Of a stretch of DNA of 38,135 bases, positions 8,124 to 14,662 are shown in pieces. Under the pieces are notes generated by a model. It saw only the letters and a program-made list of their open reading frames with translations. It searched no databases and had not been told where the DNA came from. This DNA comes from CAVQBP01 sp964448105 (GTDB taxonomy: Bacteria; Bacteroidota; Ignavibacteria; Ignavibacteriales; Ignavibacteriaceae): contig CAYUVK010000043.1 of assembly GCA_964448105.1 (NCBI GenBank), positions 1 to 38,135 of the forward strand. Reading direction: 5' to 3'. The position numbers and the translations under genes are program-made. Every line of letters starts with the position of its first letter. Within the stretch, counting starts at the first letter, position 1.

Positions 8124-8746
8124 TTTGCAAGGCTTCCTTTTAAATCACTCCAACTCTGTTTTATACCAGTTTTATTATCCTGCCAATAATAAATACTCCA
8201 GACTGACCTTGAATCCCTTACCATTTTAAAAGTCAAAGTCCCTTCGTAAATCTGCGGTATAATTTCAGAACTTGAATTTACGAAAGGCAGATTTAACGAA
8301 TATGATGCAGTATAAAAAGTACTATCGCCAAAATTATTCCTTGAATTTTCATTCAAAGTTAATACAATTTGAGAATTACTGCTAACTTTAATAGACATAT
8401 TTGTAAAATATTGTTCTTCATTCCTTCTGTTCCAGTCCATCAAAGTAGGATAAGTTGAAGCAGCTTCATTTGACGGGGAGAAATTAAATTTTTTATCTGT
8501 AAAAGATGTATCTGAAAGACATGACAAATAATTTGTAACATCTCTATCTTTTAATGAATTTACCAAATTTTGAATAAGGATATCAACAGTAGCGGCAGGT
8601 TCAAAATCAGAACGCGGTTGAGTTGGTTTTTCGGCATCCCGTGTATTAAAAATATCACATCCGGCTATTATAAAACAAAAAACTATTAACAAGCCCAATT
8701 TCTTAAAGAAATTAGGTTTGTGGTAAAAAAAATTAGATTTATACAA
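8120..8746 (-). CDS. Small lipoprotein, NTF2-like (first of a tandem pair)
   Basis: A 208-residue predicted lipoprotein. Basic residues KKLG precede a hydrophobic stretch (LLIVFCFIIAGC) with lipobox IAGC and lipidated Cys at residue 30. The mature region begins with a Pro/Ser linker, then a helix (VDILIQNLVNSLKDRDVTNYLSCL) of the type that opens NTF2-like domains, and ends in a strand with VWSIYYWQDN. The assigned start is TTG at 8746 without a clear ribosome-binding site; an internal TTG near residue 17 is an alternative that would still leave a short signal peptide. It overlaps the downstream paralogue by 4 bases. I do not recognise a named family. Confidence 0.65.
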   Translation of the reverse strand: MYKSNFFYHKPNFFKKLGLLIVFCFIIAGCDIFNTRDAEKPTQPRSDFEPAATVDILIQNLVNSLKDRDVTNYLSCLSDTSFTDKKFNFSPSNEAASTYPTLMDWNRRNEEQYFTNMSIKVSSNSQIVLTLNENSRNNFGDSTFYTASYSLNLPFVNSSSEIIPQIYEGTLTFKMVRDSRSVWSIYYWQDNKTGIKQSWSDLKGSLAN

Positions 8747-8778
8747 GAAATCAAGTTTTTCTTTGATAAATAAAAATT

Positions 8779-9513
8779 TTACTTCCTGGCAATTATAATT
8801 ATTCTCGGAGAAGTTTCTAAGTCAAAAGTTCTTCCTCTAACTCCGCCAAATATATTCTTAATTTTAAAGCCTCTTTTTTCAATTTCATTTACCAGTTCAT
8901 CCTTATCATACATTCTTACGGATTCCATGAAGTGTCTTTCAATATTGTCTTTAACCATTGTGATTCTTTTTATTACTCTTTTCCCTTCAATTTTTCTTTC
9001 TTGAATAATTCTAGTATGATCAATATACCCCTCGGATCTGGGAACAATATTTTTCTCTATATAGCATTTATTGAAAAAATCTAAAACAAAATAGCCGTTA
9101 TCATCTAAAAAATAAAATGCTTTGCCAAATAACTTAAAATTTTCTCTATCATTTTCAAAATATCCAAAACTTGTAAACAGGTTAACAACTAAATCAAATT
9201 TGGGTTTAATGCATAGATTCCTAAGGTCGGCTTCAATAAAATTTATATCTACATTTGCCTTTATAGCAGAGTTTAAAGCCACTATTAAAAGATTTTTACT
9301 TAGATCAACTGCAGATACTTTGTAGCCCTTTTGTGCAAATAAGATAGAGTGTCTGCCCGGTCCGCAGGCCAAATCCAGCACTTTGCTGTTTAAAGGAATA
9401 TCGATGTTCTCTAAAATCAATTGCACTAATTGTTTAGCATCTTCTTCATTGCGGTGCCTGTAAACATTTAAATATTCTTCTGTATTAAACCAGTCTTTAA
9501 ACCATTCTTTCAT
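8779..9513 (-). CDS. Class I SAM-dependent methyltransferase (Methyltransf_25/11 type)
   Basis: A 244-residue soluble protein. VLDLACGPGRHS (about residues 45-56) is a canonical motif I, and VSAVDLSKNLL (about 68-78) holds the acidic residue that binds the SAM ribose. FDLVVNLFTSFGYFENDRENF (about 105-125) is the motif region seen in a common bacterial subgroup of unassigned methyltransferases. A beta-rich C-terminal portion (residues 150-230) likely forms a substrate cap. It is 32 bases upstream of the first lipoprotein gene. Substrate unknown. ATG start at 9513. Confidence 0.75.
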   Translation of the reverse strand: MKEWFKDWFNTEEYLNVYRHRNEEDAKQLVQLILENIDIPLNSKVLDLACGPGRHSILFAQKGYKVSAVDLSKNLLIVALNSAIKANVDINFIEADLRNLCIKPKFDLVVNLFTSFGYFENDRENFKLFGKAFYFLDDNGYFVLDFFNKCYIEKNIVPRSEGYIDHTRIIQERKIEGKRVIKRITMVKDNIERHFMESVRMYDKDELVNEIEKRGFKIKNIFGGVRGRTFDLETSPRIIIIARK

Positions 9514-9839
9514 TAGTTAACTCAATAAAAATCATTTGGAATAACACAATTTGAGTAAAAATTATGCCAGGAAGTAAAATATCAGAATAAATATTAAAAC
9601 TTTTTTGTAAAGCGGCAGGATGTTAAATTTCAAATACTTATTTTAATTTTTTTGTTTATAGAGAGCTAATACCTAACACATAAAATTTCATTTCTTAGAT
9701 TTAGCAAAGAATATCCCATTTGTAAAAATATTTTGCTGTTAAATTGATTGCATTTTTAGATAAGAATATTCAAATTTTTTGAAGCCAATGATAACCAACA
9801 AACACTTACAACAAACCACCGCCAACAAACTACAAACCA
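9514..9839. other. Intergenic gap of 326 bases with a CAACAAAC-type repeat tract
   Basis: No gene or RNA is recognisable between recR and the methyltransferase. The end next to recR (about 9794-9838) is a nearly G-free tract of imperfect copies of ACCAACAAAC, ACAACAAACC, GCCAACAAAC and TACAAACC. On the transcribed minus strand this is a GT-rich 3' trailer (GTTTGTTGG repeats) immediately after the recR stop. The rest (9514-9790) is AT-rich and unremarkable. Confidence 0.6.
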
Positions 9840-10436
9840 TTATAATTCAATTCTCCCCGAAACTGCCCTGCTGATAGTTGCTTCATCGGCAAATTCCAGA
9901 TCCCCTCCAATAGGCAATCCTCTTGCAATTCTCGAAACTTTTATCCCCAAAGGTTTTATTAATTTTGCGAGATATAAAGATGTGGTTTCACCTTCAGTAT
10001 CCGGGTTAAGTGCTAAAATTATTTCTTTAATCTCTTCAGTTTCAAATCTTTTGAGTAATTCTTTAATTTTCAAAGATTCCGGGTCTATACCGGATAAAGG
10101 CGATAAAACTCCTCCTAAAACATGATATTTACCATTAAATTCATGTGTTTTTTCAATTGCGATTACATCGCTTGCTTCTTCTACAACACATAAAATGGAA
10201 CTATCTCTTTTAAGGTTTTTGCAAATTTCGCACAGTTCTTCTTCGGAAATATTAAAACATCTTGAGCAAAAACGTAATTTGGTTTTTAATTCTTGGATAG
10301 CTTTAACAAGATTTTCAACGGTTTGAGAATCGCTTTTCAAGATATAAAGTGCAAGTCTTTGCGCGGTTTTTTTCCCGATACTTGGCAATTTACTTAATTC
10401 TTCAATAGCGGTCTGAAGAGGTTCGGCTATCTGCAA
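9840..10436 (-). CDS. recR: Recombination mediator protein RecR
   Basis: A 198-residue protein of usual RecR length, acting with RecF and RecO to load RecA at gaps. The N-terminal helix-hairpin-helix (LSKLPSIGKKTAQRLAL, about residues 14-30) is followed by a C4 zinc motif with Cys57, Cys60, Cys69 and Cys72. A Toprim domain runs from ILCVVEEASD (about 81-90) through ALNPDTEGETT to the conserved ARGLPIGGDLEFAD motif. The start is TTG, three bases after the ybaB stop; it is supported by alignment of EPLQTAIEELSKLP with the usual RecR N-terminus. The ybaB-recR pair is widely conserved; the dnaX gene that often precedes it is not here. Confidence 0.95.
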   Translation of the reverse strand: MQIAEPLQTAIEELSKLPSIGKKTAQRLALYILKSDSQTVENLVKAIQELKTKLRFCSRCFNISEEELCEICKNLKRDSSILCVVEEASDVIAIEKTHEFNGKYHVLGGVLSPLSGIDPESLKIKELLKRFETEEIKEIILALNPDTEGETTSLYLAKLIKPLGIKVSRIARGLPIGGDLEFADEATISRAVSGRIEL

Positions 10437-10439
10437 TTC

Positions 10440-10766
10440 TTATAGTCCCGGAATATTTAGGCCTGGCGGAATCATTCCTTTGGTCACTTTAGCCATTTCT
10501 TCCTCAGCAAGCTTTCCGGCAGATTGTAAAGCTTTATTTACCGCAGCAACAACTAAGTCTTCTAAAATTTCTTTTTCTTCTACTTTTATGACTTGTGGGT
10601 CAATTTCCACGGAAATTATTTCTTTATTTCCATTTGCAGTAGCTTTTATCATTCCACCTCCGGCCTCTTCGGAAATCGTTAAATTACCCAATTCACTTTG
10701 AACACGCTGCATTTCCGCCTGCATTTTCTGAACTTGCTTCAACATTCCTTGCATTCCGCCTTTCAT
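10440..10766 (-). CDS. ybaB: YbaB/EbfC family nucleoid-associated protein
   Basis: A 108-residue DNA-binding protein of the EbfC family, which forms dimers with a tweezer-like shape and coats the nucleoid. The N-terminal helix (MLKQVQKMQAEMQRVQSEL) and the central strand region (AGGGMIKATANGNKEIISVEIDP) are diagnostic, and a C-terminal G-M-I-P-P-G-L tail ends the protein. The ATG at 10766 has a strong AGGAGG ribosome-binding site six bases upstream. It forms an operon with recR, three bases apart. A TATATTTG promoter-like box lies at 10829-10836. Confidence 0.93.
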   Translation of the reverse strand: MKGGMQGMLKQVQKMQAEMQRVQSELGNLTISEEAGGGMIKATANGNKEIISVEIDPQVIKVEEKEILEDLVVAAVNKALQSAGKLAEEEMAKVTKGMIPPGLNIPGL

Positions 10767-10828
10767 CCATTTCCTCCTACAATTTTAATTTTTAAACTTT
10801 TATCAAAAAATATATTTTAATTTTTGTT

Positions 10829-10836
10829 CAAATATA
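10829..10836 (-). promoter_or_regulatory. Candidate -7 box (TATATTTG) for ybaB-recR
   Basis: On the minus strand this is TATATTTG, a match to TAnnTTTG, about 63 bases upstream of the ybaB ATG. No convincing -33 TTTG is present. The same octamer lies about 50 bases upstream of the helicase gene (37958-37965). Confidence 0.4.
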
Positions 10837-10905
10837 ATATATTGATTTGACTTTGTATACTTAATTTTTATAATTTCTTGTTATAAAATAACAAAAAGGG
10901 AATTT

Positions 10906-11616
10906 TTGGCAACAACATTCAACAAAAACCGTACTTTGTATGAGGAACTTCAAAAAAAGGATTTAACTATAGATAGTTCCGAATATTTAATCCAGGAATA
11001 TGGAGATTATTTTCAAGACGGAAGTGATAAGAAAATAAAAAGTAAAAATATTGGTGAAAAGTTTTCCTCAATAAATGCTTTCTTTTTCGATTACTTAAAA
11101 GAATATCATATCCCTGTTGCTTTTGTAAAAAATGTTGATAAAAACAGTTTAAAGTTTATTAAACATAATAGGTTCCCCTTTTTCGTTAAGATCTTAAATA
11201 TAACAGATAGACGAACAGCGAAAATATTTGGAGACAAAGAAGGAAAAGTTTTAACACTCCCATTATATGAATTTCACTTTGGTGAAGGAAAAGACAGTCT
11301 AATCTCAGAAAGTCATTTAATTTCTTATAATCTCTGCACAAATGATGATCTTAGATTAATTAGCAGGATGTGTTCAAAAATAAATGCAGTACTAAAATCT
11401 TTCTTTGAAAGAAGAAATTTATTGTTTGCCGAAGTATCGTGTACTTTCGGAAAGAGTGATGAAAAAATATATTTAGTTGATGATTTTACTCCAAGAAGTT
11501 TAAAAATTTTATCTCTTAATAGTGATGACAAACAAATAGATCCTTATAAACTCACCACACCTGTTCAAGTTAGAAATTATACAAATCAGCTTTACAATTT
11601 GATGAGTATTCAATAA
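10906..11616 (+). CDS. Divergent SAICAR synthetase (PurC)-like protein, probably not catalytic
   Basis: A 236-residue soluble protein that I align by eye with SAICAR synthetase. The segments DYLKEYHIPVAFVKNV, then FPFFVKI, then EGKVLTLPLYEFHFG, then INAVLKSFFERRNLLFAEVS-x-TFG and finally VDDFTPRSLKI fall in the order and spacing of PurC. The catalytic and ligand motifs are degraded. The N-terminal GKxK loop is replaced by LQKK, the A-G-S loop by ITD, the acidic-Lys-x-Glu-F-G motif by EVSCTFG, and the D-E-x-S-P-D motif by DDFTPRS. It starts at a TTG preceded by AAAAGGGAA; no in-frame ATG lies near. The next gene, psd, begins directly after its TAA. Because purS and purQ follow further downstream, descent from a purC-S-Q cluster is plausible. 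Function unknown; a regulatory or scaffold role is a guess. Confidence 0.6.
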   Translation: MATTFNKNRTLYEELQKKDLTIDSSEYLIQEYGDYFQDGSDKKIKSKNIGEKFSSINAFFFDYLKEYHIPVAFVKNVDKNSLKFIKHNRFPFFVKILNITDRRTAKIFGDKEGKVLTLPLYEFHFGEGKDSLISESHLISYNLCTNDDLRLISRMCSKINAVLKSFFERRNLLFAEVSCTFGKSDEKIYLVDDFTPRSLKILSLNSDDKQIDPYKLTTPVQVRNYTNQLYNLMSIQ

Positions 11617-12267
11617 ATGCTTACTAAATATGGATATTCTACATTAGGTATAATTTCATTTGCAGCATTTGTTATTATCTCTTCAAGTTTTTTTTTCAGC
11701 AACGGATATTTAAAAGCAATTTTAATTATCTTTCCAGCACTTTTTTTACTTTTTTCTATAAATTTTTTTCGTGATCCTGATCGTACGCCGCCTGATAAAG
11801 ATAATGTTGTTGTTTCACCAGCGGACGGTAAAGTGCTTTTTGTAAAAGAAGTTGAAGACAACAAATTTATAAACGGAAAAGCCAAACAGGTATCAATATT
11901 TATGTCCCCATTGGATATACATGTAAACAGAATACCAATTTCTGGGAAGGTGGAATATTTAAAATATTATAAGGGAGATTATATCGCAGCTTTTGATGAT
12001 AAAGCTTCTGATGTAAATGAAAGAGCAGAATTCGGCATAACGAGCAAGTTTGGTAAAATCTTTTTTACGCAAGTTGCCGGTTTTGTTGCCAGAAGAATTA
12101 TCTATGAATTGAAATTAGGAGACAACGTTAGTATCGGCAAAAGATTCGGCATGATAAAATTCGGAAGCCGCGTGGATGTTGTTGTTCCATTCAATTGGAA
12201 GGAGAAGGTAAAAAAAGATGAGAAAGTTAAAGCAGGCGAGACAATACTTTTTGAATATAATAAGTAA
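11617..12267 (+). CDS. psd: Phosphatidylserine decarboxylase proenzyme, short (type II-like) form
   Basis: A 216-residue membrane-associated enzyme making phosphatidylethanolamine from phosphatidylserine. Two hydrophobic segments occupy about residues 8-27 and 32-50, then FRDPDR and SPADGKV (67-73), FMSPLDIHVNRIP (95-107) and the processing site FGSRVD. Gly183-Ser184 would be cleaved to give the pyruvoyl group. The short length and FGSRVD rather than LGST are typical of the compact bacterial/archaeal subfamily. The ATG directly follows the stop of the PurC-like gene, and its own stop overlaps the pssA start by one base (TAATG). It is co-transcribed with the gene for the preceding enzyme in the pathway. 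Confidence 0.92.
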   Translation: MLTKYGYSTLGIISFAAFVIISSSFFFSNGYLKAILIIFPALFLLFSINFFRDPDRTPPDKDNVVVSPADGKVLFVKEVEDNKFINGKAKQVSIFMSPLDIHVNRIPISGKVEYLKYYKGDYIAAFDDKASDVNERAEFGITSKFGKIFFTQVAGFVARRIIYELKLGDNVSIGKRFGMIKFGSRVDVVVPFNWKEKVKKDEKVKAGETILFEYNK

Positions 12268-12986
12268 TGAACCGATTTAGAGTTACCAGGTCTGTTATAC
12301 CCAATCTTTTTACCGCGATGAATATGTTTTCCGGTTTCCTCTCAATTATTAATGCAGACCAGGGAAAATATGATTATGCTGCAATATTAATAATTATTGC
12401 CGCTATATTTGATGCTCTTGATGGAATAATGGCAAGATTAACAAAATCGAGTAGTGAGCTTGGTGTAGAACTTGACTCTCTTTCTGATATTATTAGTTTT
12501 GGTGTTGCACCTGCTTTCCTAATTTACACAACTTATCTTCATGATTTTAATTCAGCAGGAATAATCATTAGTTCCCTGCTTTTAATTGCCGGAGGATTTA
12601 GGCTTGCAAGATTCAATGTACAACTGGTAGGTTTTGATAAAGAATATTTTACCGGACTGCCAATCCCCTCTGCCGGAATTACAATAGCTGCATTTGTTTT
12701 GGCTTACTACGAAAAAGGAATCGGTTTTACTGAACCATATACAAATTTCATCATTCCTCTTGTTTTAATTTTATCATTTTTAATGGTTAGCAGAATTAAA
12801 TATGATACAATCCCGAAACCTTCAATTAGTAAAATAAAAAAGAAACCATATCATTACATTTTTATAGTAGCAGCAGTTATAATTCTTTTTATCACATCTG
12901 GGAAGGCATTATTTTACATTTTTGTTTTCATAATTCTATTTGGTATTTTTAGATATATTTTTAATAAAATTTTTAGACATGTATAA
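12267..12986 (+). CDS. pssA: CDP-diacylglycerol--serine O-phosphatidyltransferase
   Basis: A 239-residue integral membrane enzyme of the CDP-alcohol phosphatidyltransferase family. The signature D-x2-D-G-x2-A-R-x8-G-x3-D-x3-D is complete: Asp49, Asp52-Gly53, Ala56-Arg57, Gly66, Asp70 and Asp74. About seven hydrophobic segments follow along the chain. Its position next to psd makes phosphatidylserine the likely product, with Psd converting it to phosphatidylethanolamine. The start ATG overlaps the psd stop; the end overlaps the purS start by 8 bases. The C-terminus is Lys/Arg/Phe-rich (FGIFRYIFNKIFRHV). Confidence 0.92.
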   Translation: MNRFRVTRSVIPNLFTAMNMFSGFLSIINADQGKYDYAAILIIIAAIFDALDGIMARLTKSSSELGVELDSLSDIISFGVAPAFLIYTTYLHDFNSAGIIISSLLLIAGGFRLARFNVQLVGFDKEYFTGLPIPSAGITIAAFVLAYYEKGIGFTEPYTNFIIPLVLILSFLMVSRIKYDTIPKPSISKIKKKPYHYIFIVAAVIILFITSGKALFYIFVFIILFGIFRYIFNKIFRHV

Positions 12987-13260
12987 AGCAAAAGTACTGG
13001 TAAAAAGAAGACCATCAATATTGGATCCCCAGGGTAAAGCAGTTGAAAAAGGAGCAGAACACCTCGGGTTAAAAAATATAAAAGAAACAAGAATCGGCAA
13101 ATATATTGAATTTTTAGTTGATACCGATGATAAATCTTCTGCAGAAAATGAAGTAAATGAATATTGTCATAAACTCCTCGCAAACCCTATTATGGAAGAT
13201 TATGAATTTACTTTGGAACCTGCCTCACCTTTAGCAAGCCAGAGCAAAAAAGCAAAATGA
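12979..13260 (+). CDS. purS: Phosphoribosylformylglycinamidine synthase subunit PurS
   Basis: A 93-residue small subunit of FGAM synthase, which bridges PurL and the glutaminase PurQ in the fourth step of purine synthesis. KAKVLVKRRPSILDPQGKAV near the N-terminus is the PurS hallmark, followed by KETRIGKYIEF and a C-terminal strand with LANPIMEDYEF. An extra Ser/Lys tail adds about ten residues. A longer frame exists from 12940, but the ATG at 12979 matches the family N-terminus and lies inside the end of pssA (8-base overlap). The stop overlaps the purQ start in an ATGA junction. purL is not in the window. Confidence 0.92.
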   Translation: MYKAKVLVKRRPSILDPQGKAVEKGAEHLGLKNIKETRIGKYIEFLVDTDDKSSAENEVNEYCHKLLANPIMEDYEFTLEPASPLASQSKKAK

Positions 13261-13949
13261 AACCAAAATTTGGAGTTGTAGTGTTCCCAGGATCAAATTG
13301 TGATCATGATGCTTATTATTCATTAAAAAAAGTATTAGGTTTCGATGTGGTTTTTTTATGGCATAAGGATACTAACCTGGAAAACAGTGATGTTATTATT
13401 TTACCCGGGGGATTTTCATATGGAGATTACCTTAGAACGGGTGCTATTGCAAGATTCTCTCCTATTATGAAATCCGTTATTGATTTTGCCGAAAAAGGCG
13501 GTTATGTCATGGGAATTTGTAATGGTTTTCAAATACTTCTGGAAGCAGGATTATTACCAGGAGTTTTGTTGAAAAATAAATCTCTACAATTTGTTTGCAA
13601 AGATGTTTATCTTTCAGTAGAAAATAAAGACACAATCTTCACGAGAGGCATTAGAAGCAAAGATAAACTAAAGTTTCCGGTTGCTCATGGTGAAGGTAAT
13701 TATTTTGCAGATGAAGATACATTAAAGAAACTTGTAGATAATAATCAAATTGTATTTAAATATACATCATTAAATGGTAATGATGATTTTAATCCTAACG
13801 GATCTATTATGGACATTGCGGGAATCATCAACAAAGAGAAAAATGTTTTAGGATTAATGCCCCATCCGGAAAGAAGTTGTGATCCAATTCTTGGGAAAAC
13901 AGATGGTTCCTTAGTTTTTAATTCCATAGCAAGTTCATTTTTAAATTAA
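13257..13949 (+). CDS. purQ: Phosphoribosylformylglycinamidine synthase subunit PurQ (glutaminase)
   Basis: A 230-residue class I glutamine amidotransferase that delivers ammonia to PurL. Motifs are VVVFPGSNCD at the N-terminus, GGFSYGDYLR (51-60), the nucleophile elbow GICNGFQ with Cys88, HGEGNY (144-149), and MPHPER holding the catalytic His203 and Glu205. Length is normal for the small PurQ form that works with PurS and a separate PurL. It overlaps purS by four bases and is followed 10 bases later by the first tatA. All catalytic residues are present. Confidence 0.95.
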   Translation: MKPKFGVVVFPGSNCDHDAYYSLKKVLGFDVVFLWHKDTNLENSDVIILPGGFSYGDYLRTGAIARFSPIMKSVIDFAEKGGYVMGICNGFQILLEAGLLPGVLLKNKSLQFVCKDVYLSVENKDTIFTRGIRSKDKLKFPVAHGEGNYFADEDTLKKLVDNNQIVFKYTSLNGNDDFNPNGSIMDIAGIINKEKNVLGLMPHPERSCDPILGKTDGSLVFNSIASSFLN

Positions 13950-13959
13950 AGGTGATAAA

Positions 13960-14151
13960 ATGTTTGGAAACCTTGGTGCCGGTGAAATAATTCTTATCCT
14001 GCTGGTTATTTTAATCCTTTTCGGAGCAAAGAAAATTCCCGAGTTGGCAAAGGGTCTTGGCAAAGGTATGAGTGAATTCAAAAAAGGATTAAAAGATGTT
14101 GAAGATGAAATAAAATCCGGTGATAAAAAAGAAGATAAAACTGAAAAATAA
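13960..14151 (+). CDS. tatA: Sec-independent translocase TatA, copy 1
   Basis: A 63-residue TatA/E-type subunit. A single hydrophobic helix (about residues 7-22, ending LILFG) is followed by the hinge AKKIPELAKGLGKG and an amphipathic helix (SEFKKGLKDVEDEIK), then an acidic/Lys tail. TatA oligomers form the membrane-crossing element for folded proteins. Preceded by AAAGGTG, 10 bases after purQ. N-terminus MFGNLGAGEI differs from copies 2 and 3 (MFENIGFGEL). No tatB-like polar extension and no tatC are present in the window. Confidence 0.9.
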   Translation: MFGNLGAGEIILILLVILILFGAKKIPELAKGLGKGMSEFKKGLKDVEDEIKSGDKKEDKTEK

Positions 14152-14189
14152 AATTGTTATTTAAAAGATTTTTTTAGTAGAGGCGTAAA

Positions 14190-14402
14190 ATGTTTGAGAA
14201 TATTGGGTTCGGTGAACTATTAATAATTTTGGTTGTTGTGCTGGTTCTATTTGGTTCCAAAAAAATTCCCGAATTAGCAAAAGGTCTTGGTAAAGGGATA
14301 AGTGAATTCAAAAAAGGCTTAAGGGAAGTTGAAGACGAAATAAAAAATGAAAATAAAACTGAGAACAAACAGATAACTGAAAATTCAAATAAAATTTCTT
14401 AA
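14190..14402 (+). CDS. tatA: Sec-independent translocase TatA, copy 2
   Basis: A 70-residue TatA/E-type subunit: hydrophobic helix after MFENIGFGEL, hinge FGSKKIPELAKGLGKG, amphipathic helix ISEFKKGLREVEDEIK, and an Asn/Lys/Thr-rich tail. By eye it shares about three quarters of its first 52 residues with each of the other copies. It lies 38 bases after copy 1, preceded by TAGAGGCG, and 12 bases before copy 3. Likely co-transcribed. Confidence 0.9.
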   Translation: MFENIGFGELLIILVVVLVLFGSKKIPELAKGLGKGISEFKKGLREVEDEIKNENKTENKQITENSNKIS

Positions 14403-14414
14403 TGAGGAATTAGA

Positions 14415-14615
14415 ATGTTTGAGAATATCGGATTCGGTGAGTTATTAATAATTCTATTGGTAATATTAATCTTTTTCGGAGCAAAAAAAATTCCGGAAAT
14501 AGCTCATGGTTTTGGCAAAGGAATCCGTGAATTTAAAAAGGGTCTGAAAGATATAGAAAATGAAATAAAAGTCCCGGATGATAAAATAAATAATTCCGGT
14601 TCAAAAAAAGTTTAA
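14415..14615 (+). CDS. tatA: Sec-independent translocase TatA, copy 3
   Basis: A 66-residue TatA/E-type subunit starting MFENIGFGEL like copy 2, with hinge FFGAKKIPEIAHGFGKG and amphipathic helix IREFKKGLKDIENEIK. The hinge is slightly different: Leu to Ile, and Lys-Gly-Leu to His-Gly-Phe. A GAGGAAT ribosome-binding site precedes it. It is 47 bases from the gatA start. Divergence in hinge and tail but not in the N-terminus suggests duplication followed by specialisation; a TatB- or TatE-like role for one copy is possible but not shown. Confidence 0.9.
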   Translation: MFENIGFGELLIILLVILIFFGAKKIPEIAHGFGKGIREFKKGLKDIENEIKVPDDKINNSGSKKV

Positions 14616-14662
14616 ATATATCTTCAAACAAAAATCTTTTAATTCAAAAGAAGGTTCGCTCC

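Noticed and set aside
11610..11885. 91-codon minus-strand frame opposite psd
   Set aside because: Antisense to conserved psd coding sequence, with no ribosome-binding site or recognisable domain.
12940..12978. Upstream extension of purS to 12940
   Set aside because: It would add 13 hydrophobic residues not found in PurS, and the ATG at 12979 aligns with the family start.
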